Source of the DNA: UBA11512 sp964623895
GTDB lineage: Bacteria > Bacillota > Clostridia > Oscillospirales > CAG-272
DNA length: 6,846 bases
Direction of reading: 5' to 3'
NCBI GenBank assembly: GCA_964623895.1
Contig: CAZUWA010000047.1
Span: 1 to 6,846 of the forward strand
The notes beneath the pieces were generated by a model. That model worked only from the letters and a program-made list of their open reading frames with translations, was not told the DNA's origin and made no database searches. Both the position numbers and the translations under genes were made by a program. This document shows, in pieces, positions 1-5,349 of this stretch (positions are counted from its first letter, which is position 1; each line of letters begins with the position of its first letter).

Positions 1-2
1 AT

Positions 3-539
3 TTAAAAGGAATTGATACGACGGAGTGGGAATTGTTGCAGTTGTGTTATAAGGTGACCGATAATGAATACGATACTTCAATTGGTCACATTACCGACAC
101 TATGAACAGCTTTATGGAAATTGGCTCGAAATATAAACCAACATTTACTTCCAAATCCACCACTGAATTAAAGGAACTGATATCTAACAGTATAAATCAG
201 TTTTATCCTGTTATTGTGAATAACAGACCTGAGCAGCAGAACGGTCAGCCGGAAGCATTTGGATATTATGGTTCGGGACATTATTATGTGGTAAAGGGAC
301 TGTATTACAATGAGAAAAGTGGGTATCAGGTTGCTATCAACGACCCACATTACAAGTTCGGTGCGTCTCCTTTAGGGAGGTATGATAAGGAGACGAACTC
401 TATAAAAACTATTGATCCTCCTCAAACCAATAATATCGGGGGTAGGGACACGGTGGTAGATTACGACATGTTGTATGCAGTATATTCGCAAAGTAACCAT
501 AATTTAATGTATATGAATGTACAAGGAGGGAACTCATGA
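3..539 (+). CDS. C39-like cysteine peptidase domain protein, 3' part (5' end outside window)
   Basis: The frame is open from the left edge with no stop, so this is the C-terminal part (about 178 residues) of a longer gene; the TTG codons at 33 and 36 are not convincing starts. What is seen: an S-G-H-Y-Y-V-V-K-G segment with the His codon at 279-281, then about 20 residues later a strand ending in N-D-P (Asp codon 342-344). Known of the family: C39-like papain-fold peptidases carry the catalytic His in a GHYVVV-type strand and the third catalytic residue in a following NDP motif, with the catalytic Cys near the N-terminus. Here that Cys, and any signal peptide, would lie outside the window. 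The stop overlaps the start of the LPXTG gene by 4 bases, so the two are probably co-translated. I infer an extracellular or cell-wall peptidase or a related peptide-binding domain. Activity is unproven because the Cys is not visible. Confidence 0.7.
   Translation, partial: LKGIDTTEWELLQLCYKVTDNEYDTSIGHITDTMNSFMEIGSKYKPTFTSKSTTELKELISNSINQFYPVIVNNRPEQQNGQPEAFGYYGSGHYYVVKGLYYNEKSGYQVAINDPHYKFGASPLGRYDKETNSIKTIDPPQTNNIGGRDTVVDYDMLYAVYSQSNHNLMYMNVQGGNS
523..530 (+). promoter_or_regulatory. Ribosome binding site of the LPXTG protein gene
   Basis: AAGGAGGG lies 5 bases before the ATG at 536, inside the last codons of the upstream peptidase gene. It fixes the start of the LPXTG gene at the ATGA overlap. 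Confidence 0.85.
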
Positions 540-1423
540 AGAAGGTTATATGTTTACTGTTGTCGCTGGTCATGATCACAGGCGGTGTTCTTCCGCTTTC
601 TTTGTCATCTTTCGCAAAAGATCTTGATGTTGGCGATGAATGTCCCACGGCGCAGGAATTACTGACTTTTACAAAATTTGCATGGGAGTATCAGGTCTTT
701 TTGGAGGAAGGGATATATTCGTATTGGCGAGATTATAATAGCGGTAAATCGGATGATTTCATAGAGTGGCTGATTTCCAAAGGATTTATGCCCGAAACGT
801 TGGAAATAAAAACAGCAGGAGAATTGCCATTGCCTGTGGATCGGCATACTGGGGAGAGTTACGAAATGGGTTCCCTTTACCCAAGTTATCCAATAATCCC
901 GTTTTATGCATTGCCGGAGGGCATTACCTTGGAAATGCTGAAGGAAGAGTATTACAAACTGTTTTACTATGATAACAACTATATTTTTGATTGCGCAGGA
1001 GATCATCCGGTTTACGGTCAGCCCGGAGGTCGGAAGTGTTTTGACAATCATATTAGGATGGATGATAGTGGCAGGGTATATATGGATGCCCCTGCTGTAC
1101 TCATGAACCATGATGAGTACGAATGGGATTTTTGGAAGGATAAAGGTGTGTGGGAATCTGCAAAGATCGTATTTAAAGATTCTCAAAAGATCATTCTTAC
1201 GGTGATGCCAAGTTCTATGCTGGGGCTTATATTTACCAAACCGGTTGCAATTGAGTACCGAAACACTCCCAACGGTTGGCGAGTATACGATAGGGTTTAC
1301 GATGTCGATCTTCCCGAAACCGGTGACAACACCCCGATTTTCGTGGCATTGATCGCCCTGCCAACGATCGGTCTCGGCATGCTTGCGGTGAAGACGTGGA
1401 AAAAGAGAAAGAAACAGATCTGA
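536..1423 (+). CDS. LPXTG-anchored secreted protein of unknown function
   Basis: A 295-residue surface protein. It opens with a classic signal peptide (MKK, hydrophobic core at about 5-22, likely cleavage after Ala27 in SSFA-KD). It ends with a sortase sorting signal: LPETG at 259-263 (bases 1310-1324), a hydrophobic stretch at about 267-285 and a KKRKK tail. Sortase A would be expected to cleave between T and G and attach it to peptidoglycan. The mature part of about 230 residues is rich in Tyr, Trp and acidic residues. It has three Cys (36, 153, 168), so a 153-168 disulfide around an Asp/Gly/Pro-rich loop is possible. I do not recognise a named domain; the strand-rich end at about 205-255, closing with N-G-W-R-V-Y-D, could be an NTF2-like fold, but that is a guess. 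The upstream peptidase overlaps by ATGA, so a substrate, inhibitor or partner relationship is possible. No sortase gene is in the window. Confidence 0.9.
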   Translation: MKKVICLLLSLVMITGGVLPLSLSSFAKDLDVGDECPTAQELLTFTKFAWEYQVFLEEGIYSYWRDYNSGKSDDFIEWLISKGFMPETLEIKTAGELPLPVDRHTGESYEMGSLYPSYPIIPFYALPEGITLEMLKEEYYKLFYYDNNYIFDCAGDHPVYGQPGGRKCFDNHIRMDDSGRVYMDAPAVLMNHDEYEWDFWKDKGVWESAKIVFKDSQKIILTVMPSSMLGLIFTKPVAIEYRNTPNGWRVYDRVYDVDLPETGDNTPIFVALIALPTIGLGMLAVKTWKKRKKQI

Positions 1424-1431
1424 AAAACAAT

Positions 1432-1483
1432 TTGTATCGTCGGAAATTTGTGTATTAGGATGACCGGATTTCCGACGGTATGA
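1432..1483 (+). other. Inverted repeat after the LPXTG gene
   Basis: CGTCGGAAAT (1438-1447) and ATTTCCGACG (1468-1477) are perfect 10-base arms around a 20-base loop, and wobble pairs extend the stem on both sides. It starts about 10 bases after the stop codon. The following sequence is not a proper U-tract (the nearest T-run starts about 1491), so it may be an mRNA 3' stabiliser or a weak first terminator rather than the main one. Confidence 0.5.
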
Positions 1484-1524
1484 TCCGCTGTTTTGTTTAC
1501 GAATTTTCCAAAACTTGTATTACA

Positions 1525-1565
1525 GCAATAGTGCTTTTTTAGACAAAAAGCACTATTGCTTTTTT
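1525..1565 (+). terminator. Rho-independent terminator of the peptidase-LPXTG operon
   Basis: Perfect 15-base arms, 1525-1539 (GCAATAGTGCTTTTT) and 1545-1559, enclose a 5-base loop and are followed directly by six T (1560-1565). It lies about 100 bases after the LPXTG stop and separates that unit from the DUF1538 operon. Confidence 0.9.
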
Positions 1566-1584
1566 GCGTTAAATATGTTATAAT
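1556..1584 (+). promoter_or_regulatory. Putative sigma-A promoter (extended -10) of the DUF1538/PII operon
   Basis: TATAAT at 1579-1584 is a perfect -10 box preceded by TG one base away (TGTTATAAT, extended -10). At 17-base spacing the -35 position is TTGCTT (1556-1561), a weak match that overlaps the end of the terminator stem and its T-run. Transcription would start near 1591, giving a leader of about 260 bases before the ATG at 1850. Confidence 0.65.
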
Positions 1585-1597
1585 TAAAATGCTCAAA

Positions 1598-1604
1598 TTC
1601 GACA
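1598..1604 (-). promoter_or_regulatory. Spo0A-box-like heptamer near the predicted transcription start
   Basis: TTCGACA on the plus strand is the exact complement of TGTCGAA, the core Spo0A-binding heptamer (TGNCGAA), with the A/T-rich flanks usual for these sites. It sits about 7-13 bases after the predicted start near 1591, a position where binding would be expected to repress. This is a motif match only. Confidence 0.35.
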
Positions 1605-1758
1605 GAATATTTGCTTTTATTATGTGGGGCGATCTATGCAGTGAACCTATCCATTCTGAAAACAACAAACAGCGCATGGGATCGTGGGACGTGTGTTCCG
1701 ATGTTTCTGTGCGCTTTATTTTTTGACTGTTACGGAAGAAAAGGGGCGTCACGTCATT

Positions 1759-1791
1759 GCGTAGTCTGCTTTTTTGCGGTCTGCGCGTTTT
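1759..1791 (+). other. Terminator-like hairpin in the leader of the DUF1538 operon
   Basis: GCGTAGTCTGC (1759-1769) can pair with GCGGTCTGCGC (1776-1786) with one mismatch and two G-U pairs around a loop of six T, and is followed by GTTTT. It lies about 60 bases before the start codon inside a long leader with no supported gene, so it could be an attenuator or part of a cis-acting RNA. I recognise no known riboswitch class in 1585-1849. Confidence 0.3.
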
Positions 1792-1849
1792 GAAAGCATG
1801 AAATGAAAGAAGGAGACATATTCTTAATCAGAAAGGTGGAGGAAAGATC

Positions 1850-3385
1850 ATGGGATATTTCGGTAACAATCGCATGGAGGTGACCGAGAAGATCAAAGAA
1901 GCGTTTTGGTCTGTCTTGCCGATTTTTATAATTGTCATGGTGCTGTGTTTTTTTGTTGTGCCTGTGCAGACCGACTTGTTGCTTTGTTTTTTTCTGGGAA
2001 CGGTCTTGCTCGTCTTTGGCATGGGACTTTTCACCCTCGGTGCGGAAGTTTCGATGACGCCGATAGGCAATAAGGTTGGTACGGCGCTTACTAAGACCAA
2101 AAATCTTCCTATTATTTTGGTCATCAGTTTCTTTCTCGGCTTTGCAGTGACGATTTCGGAACCCGATCTTCGGGTATTGGCGCAGGCTGTGCCGCACATT
2201 GACAGTACAATTTTGTTGTTGACGGTGAGTGCGGGTGTGGGGTTGTTCCTTTCGGTCTGTATGCTTCGGATCCTCACGGGTTTCAAGTTCAGGTGGATAC
2301 TGATCATTTCTTATGCGGTTGTGTTCATATTGGCTGCGTTTGCGGACAAAGATTTTTTGAGTGTTGCTTTCGATTCCGGCGGCGTTACTACAGGACCGAT
2401 GACTGTTCCGTTTATATTGGCAATGGGTATCGGTGTTTCCAACATACGAAGCGACAAAAAAACGCAGGCGGATAGTTTCGGACTTGTTGCGCTTTGTTCA
2501 ATAGGACCGATTCTTGCGGTTTTGATTTTGGGCTTTTTCTATGCAAGCGGTGACGGTATGGTCGATCTAAGCGTTTTGCAATTTTCAAACACTGTGGAGA
2601 TCGGCGGTGCTTATCTTTCCGCCATCCCCGGTTACATGAAGGAAATGGCAATGGCACTTCTGCCGATCGTCGTGATATTTTTGCTGTTCCAGTTTTTTGC
2701 TCTTAAACTCAGTTCCAGAAATCTGGCAAAGATTTTTATCGGTGTATTATATACTTATGTCGGTCTTGTCCTGTTTATGACGGGGGCAAATGTCGGCTTT
2801 TCGTCGCTAGGTGCTGTGCTTGGTTCTGCGCTTGCAGAAGGGTGGACATATTATCTGCTCATTCCGTTTGCTATGCTGCTCGGTTGGTTCATTATTTCGG
2901 CAGAGCCTGCGGTTGCAGTTCTTGAAAAGCAGATCGAGGAGGTCAGCGCCGGGAACATACCGGGCAAAGCAATCAAAATCAGTCTTTCTGCGGCGATTGC
3001 TATTGCCATGGGTTTGGCAATGCTTCGTGTGCTCACCGGTATATCCATTATGTGGTTCGTTATACCGGGGTATCTTCTTGCGTTGGGAATGTCATTCTTT
3101 GTGCCCGATATCTATACCGCCATTGCCTTTGATTCGGGCGGCGTTGCTTCAGGACCGATGACGTCAACGTTTATGCTTCAATTTTTCATCGGTGCAAGTA
3201 CTGCGCTCGGCGGCAATGTTATTAGTGATGCCTTCGGTGTAGTTGCGATGGTTGCGATGCTACCGCCCATTTCTATTCAGTTGGTTGGCTTGATATACAG
3301 CAGAAAGAGCAAAGCCGTGGTCATCGAAGCATCTGTTTACGGAGATTACGATATTGTTGAACTTTGGGAGGATACGGCTGCATGA
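1850..3385 (+). CDS. Two-repeat DUF1538 membrane protein, putative PII-controlled transporter
   Basis: A 511-residue polytopic membrane protein. The ATG is preceded by AAGGTGGAGG (GGAGG at 1838-1842, 7 bases away). It contains two homologous halves: FDSGGVTTGPM at 174-184 recurs as FDSGGVASGPM at 427-437, MLRILTG (138) as MLRVLTG (391), SEPDLRVL (103) as SAEPAVAVL (350), and DSFGLVAL (208) as DAFGVVAM (460), all offset by 248-253 residues. FDSGGV-GPMT is the signature I associate with DUF1538. I count about seven hydrophobic segments per half (near 19-38, 43-65, 86-103, 119-140, 149-165, 182-199, 208-232 and their counterparts). A soluble acidic tail of about 25 residues follows. The conserved acidic and Gly-rich motifs inside membrane regions suggest an ion or substrate path. 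The next gene, overlapping by ATGA, encodes a PII-like protein, so I infer a transporter or channel gated by it. The substrate is unknown. Confidence 0.9.
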   Translation: MGYFGNNRMEVTEKIKEAFWSVLPIFIIVMVLCFFVVPVQTDLLLCFFLGTVLLVFGMGLFTLGAEVSMTPIGNKVGTALTKTKNLPIILVISFFLGFAVTISEPDLRVLAQAVPHIDSTILLLTVSAGVGLFLSVCMLRILTGFKFRWILIISYAVVFILAAFADKDFLSVAFDSGGVTTGPMTVPFILAMGIGVSNIRSDKKTQADSFGLVALCSIGPILAVLILGFFYASGDGMVDLSVLQFSNTVEIGGAYLSAIPGYMKEMAMALLPIVVIFLLFQFFALKLSSRNLAKIFIGVLYTYVGLVLFMTGANVGFSSLGAVLGSALAEGWTYYLLIPFAMLLGWFIISAEPAVAVLEKQIEEVSAGNIPGKAIKISLSAAIAIAMGLAMLRVLTGISIMWFVIPGYLLALGMSFFVPDIYTAIAFDSGGVASGPMTSTFMLQFFIGASTALGGNVISDAFGVVAMVAMLPPISIQLVGLIYSRKSKAVVIEASVYGDYDIVELWEDTAA

Positions 3386-4038
3386 ACTATGTGATATCGA
3401 TTATTGACCCGCAAGCATTGGATACACTTACGGAAATATGCGATTCTCTTTCGTTGCGTGCTACCGTGGTACTCATGGGGCACGGAACGGCTGTGCGCAG
3501 TATGCTTGACTTGCTTGGAATTGAGTCAAATGAGAAGCGTGTAGTTCTGACGGTTGCAAGTAAGGAAAAAACGCGTTTACTGATAGAAGAGCAAAAGCGG
3601 AGACTCTATATCGGTGTACCCGGGCACGGGGTTGTGGTTTCTGTGCCGATAAAAAGTATCGGAGGTGGAAGTACATTGGCATATCTTAACGGTGGACAGC
3701 AGTCTGCAAAATACACACCCGAGGTGAATTACGCTTACGAGATGATCGTGGCGATCACCAACGAGGGCAGGACCGACATGGTGATGAATGCGGCGCGCGC
3801 TGCCGGCGCTACCGGTGGTACGGTACTGCACGGCAAGGGCACAGGCACGTCCGATGAAAAGTTTTTGAATGTTTCTATCGCTAAGGAAAAAGAGATTGTA
3901 CTCATCGTTTCCAAAGCGGCACAAAAAGCGGAGATCATGAAATCTATCCTGCAAAATGCAGGTCCGCAGACAGAAGCAGAGACTGTTGTGTTCTCGCTTC
4001 CGATCAGTGATGCTGCTGGATTTGGAATGTTTGAATGA
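3382..4038 (+). CDS. Tandem PII-like regulatory protein (two PII-like halves)
   Basis: A 218-residue soluble protein. I choose the ATG at 3382, which overlaps the previous stop as ATGA and has GGGAGG at 3366-3371; a TTG at 3364 is possible but lies too close to that site. Residues 1-97 and 117-213 are two versions of one fold: GHGT (33) matches GKGT (151), KRVVLTV (52) matches KEIVLIV (170), and VSVPIKSIGG (86) matches FSLPISDAAG (204), each offset by 118. The second half, with ATGGTVLHGKGTG (143-155) and KEIVLIV, is the pattern of P-II family nitrogen-regulator-like proteins. The loop between these strands is short and lacks the Tyr of the GlnB/GlnK uridylylation loop, so classical uridylylation is unlikely. 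The family usually binds adenine nucleotides and a metabolite and docks on a membrane or enzyme target. Here the coupled DUF1538 protein is the obvious target. Gated transport is inference. Confidence 0.85.
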   Translation: MNYVISIIDPQALDTLTEICDSLSLRATVVLMGHGTAVRSMLDLLGIESNEKRVVLTVASKEKTRLLIEEQKRRLYIGVPGHGVVVSVPIKSIGGGSTLAYLNGGQQSAKYTPEVNYAYEMIVAITNEGRTDMVMNAARAAGATGGTVLHGKGTGTSDEKFLNVSIAKEKEIVLIVSKAAQKAEIMKSILQNAGPQTEAETVVFSLPISDAAGFGMFE

Positions 4039-4058
4039 TCGTTCGGTTGTTTATACAT

Positions 4059-4122
4059 AAACAGGGTCAAGACAAAAGCGACGATTCGGCTTTTGTCTTG
4101 ACCCTGTTTTGTTGTTTTTTTT
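4059..4122 (+). terminator. Rho-independent terminator of the DUF1538/PII operon
   Basis: Perfect 21-base arms at 4059-4079 and 4089-4109, with GTCAAGACAAAAGC complementary to GCTTTTGTCTTGAC, enclose a 9-base loop. A T-rich tract to 4122 follows. The stem starts 20 bases after the PII-like stop codon. Confidence 0.93.
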
Positions 4123-4134
4123 ACTTTTAAAGGA

Positions 4135-4164
4135 GCGAACATTCGCATACGTCGAAATTCGACA
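4135..4164. promoter_or_regulatory. Two adjacent small dyads between the convergent operons, one containing a Spo0A-like heptamer
   Basis: GCGAACATTCGC (4135-4146) and GTCGAAATTCGAC (4151-4163) are perfect dyads with centres about 16.5 bases apart. The second includes TTCGACA at 4158-4164, the complement of TGTCGAA, and a one-mismatch copy, CGTCGAA, on the other strand (4150-4156). Both dyads lie between two terminators, so an operator role is unclear. AAAGGAG just before the first dyad has no start codon at useful spacing. Confidence 0.3.
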
Positions 4165-4171
4165 TCGTTAT

Positions 4172-4218
4172 AACAAAGCCCGATTTCATTGTTTCTAAGA
4201 AATCGGGCTTTGTTTTTT
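4172..4218. terminator. Terminator at the end of the minus-strand operon (possibly bidirectional)
   Basis: Perfect 16-base arms, 4172-4187 (AACAAAGCCCGATTTC) and 4199-4214, enclose an 11-base loop. The stem abuts the stop codon of the second CHR gene (4217-4219), as expected for its terminator. The best T-run (4213-4218) is on the plus strand. On the minus strand only TTTGTT follows the GC core, so it may act in both directions or mainly as a backup for plus-strand transcripts. Confidence 0.8.
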
Positions 4219-4804
4219 ACATCGAAAAAATCACACCGACCACGGCAGAAGCGCCGATAAAGACGATCGGATGGAGATTTTTGGTCTTCTTGACAAAATT
4301 AGTGAGTATCCACAGGATGATGGCGAGAATCAATCCCTTCCAGTTAAAGAAGGCGAGTGCGACCTTTTCCTCTATAAACATATTGGAAAAAAGAACGCTT
4401 AGTCCTGCTGCCGCAATGAGTCCCACGGAAGCAGGACGCAATCCGTAAAAGGCGCTCATGACATATCGGTTGTTTTTAAAACTTTTTAACACGATTGCTA
4501 TGATTAGAATGATGATGATCGAAGGAGCAACCAGACCGAGTGTTGCAACGATCGCGCCGAGAATGCCGCCGAATATGCCATATTCACCTTTTCCTGAAAT
4601 GAAACCGACATAGGTTGCCATATTGACACCGATCGGACCAGGAGTGGATTCGCTGACTGCGATCATGTTTGCCAGATCTGTATGGGTGAACCAACCTGTG
4701 GTGTCCGACATGTTGTAAAGAAAGGGAACGGTTGCCATTCCGCCGCCGATGGCGAACAGCCCTGTTTTGAAGAATTCATAGAACAGTTTCAAAAAGAGTA
4801 TCAT
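4217..4804 (-). CDS. chrA: Chromate transporter (CHR family), short subunit 2
   Basis: A 195-residue membrane protein of the CHR family and the last gene of the minus-strand operon. It shows F-A-I-G-G-G-M-A-T-V-P-F at 17-28, SESTPGPIGVNMATYVG at 51-67, FGG-(x)n-APS at 78-95 and GLRPASVGLIAAA at 121-133, with hydrophobic segments to the C-terminus. These are the hallmark motifs of a single CHR domain. Short CHR proteins of this size usually come as adjacent pairs that insert in opposite orientations and work as a heterodimer, equivalent to one long ChrA. The start ATG (4804-4802) overlaps the stop of the first CHR gene as ATGA, with GGGAGG at 4816-4821 as its ribosome binding site. The family exports chromate in characterised members, but in anaerobes without other chromate genes the natural substrate may be another oxyanion. 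Confidence 0.93.
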   Translation of the reverse strand: MILFLKLFYEFFKTGLFAIGGGMATVPFLYNMSDTTGWFTHTDLANMIAVSESTPGPIGVNMATYVGFISGKGEYGIFGGILGAIVATLGLVAPSIIIILIIAIVLKSFKNNRYVMSAFYGLRPASVGLIAAAGLSVLFSNMFIEEKVALAFFNWKGLILAIILWILTNFVKKTKNLHPIVFIGASAVVGVIFSM

Positions 4805-5349
4805 TCTTTCTTTTTCCTCCCTTCAAAGGCTTTGAGAAGAATACCGAGCAACGCGGCGATCAGTACATAGATGACCGGACTGAGTTCTGTGAACGTTGCA
4901 CCGAGGATGACGGCAATGAAGATAAGCAGTGTTTTAAAATCAAGGATCGCTTTTTTAAATAGTTTGACAACGGCATTCAGGATCAAAACACATACACAAA
5001 TGCGTACGCCGCCAAAGGCATGTTGGACCCATGTAAGATGTGAAAAGGCTTCAATGACGCCGGCAAGTAGAGAAATAATGATAAGAGAAGGGAAGACCAC
5101 ACCAAACGTGGCAACGATTCCACCGAAAACGCCCTTGACTTTCTGCCCGACGAAGGTGGCAGTGTTGACGGCGATGACACCGGGAGTGCACTGACCAATG
5201 GCGAAATAATCCATTAGTTCTTCTTCAGTTGCCCATTTCTTTTTATCACAGATTTCACGCTCTAAAATTGGGAGCATGGCATATCCGCCGCCAAAGGTCA
5301 TGACGCCGACCTTGGCGAAAGTTAAAAACAGTATAATTAGGTCTTTCAT
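4801..5349 (-). CDS. chrA: Chromate transporter (CHR family), short subunit 1
   Basis: A 182-residue membrane protein with one CHR domain and the partner of the following gene. It shows TFGGGYAMLPILEREI at 18-33, IGQCTPGVIAVNTATFVG at 51-68 and GGIVATFGVVFPS at 76-88, aligned position by position with the second subunit (FGGGYAMLP / IGGGMATVP; QCTPGVIAVNTATFVG / ESTPGPIGVNMATYVG). The basic tail GRKKKE suggests a cytoplasmic C-terminus. The start ATG (5349-5347) overlaps the stop of the CBS-domain gene as ATGA and has AGGAGG at 5359-5364, 9 bases away. With the second subunit it should form one heterodimeric transporter for chromate or a similar anion. The direction and the true substrate are not readable from the sequence. 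Confidence 0.93.
   Translation of the reverse strand: MKDLIILFLTFAKVGVMTFGGGYAMLPILEREICDKKKWATEEELMDYFAIGQCTPGVIAVNTATFVGQKVKGVFGGIVATFGVVFPSLIIISLLAGVIEAFSHLTWVQHAFGGVRICVCVLILNAVVKLFKKAILDFKTLLIFIAVILGATFTELSPVIYVLIAALLGILLKAFEGRKKKE

Noticed and set aside
659..1186. A 175-codon minus-strand frame opposite the LPXTG gene
   Set aside because: It has no start signal or recognisable domain, and the plus strand has a signal peptide and sorting signal in frame.
1611..1793. A 60-codon plus-strand frame in the leader of the DUF1538 operon, starting at TTG
   Set aside because: There is no ribosome binding site before the TTG, the product is an unusual Cys/Phe-rich mix, and the terminator-like hairpin lies in its end. 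It is more likely untranslated leader.
1828..2307. Long minus-strand frames opposite the DUF1538 gene
   Set aside because: The product is basic and low in complexity, with no ribosome binding site, and it is antisense to a well-supported membrane gene. It is a codon-bias shadow.
3364..3384. TTG at 3364 as the start of the PII-like gene
   Set aside because: The Shine-Dalgarno sequence GGGAGG (3366-3371) overlaps it, while the ATG at 3382 has correct spacing and an ATGA overlap.
4135..4155. LexA/SOS box (CGAAC-N4-GTTCG type) at CGAACATTCGCATACG
   Set aside because: The second half-site GTTCG/GTTYC is absent at the required spacing; only a shorter dyad is present.
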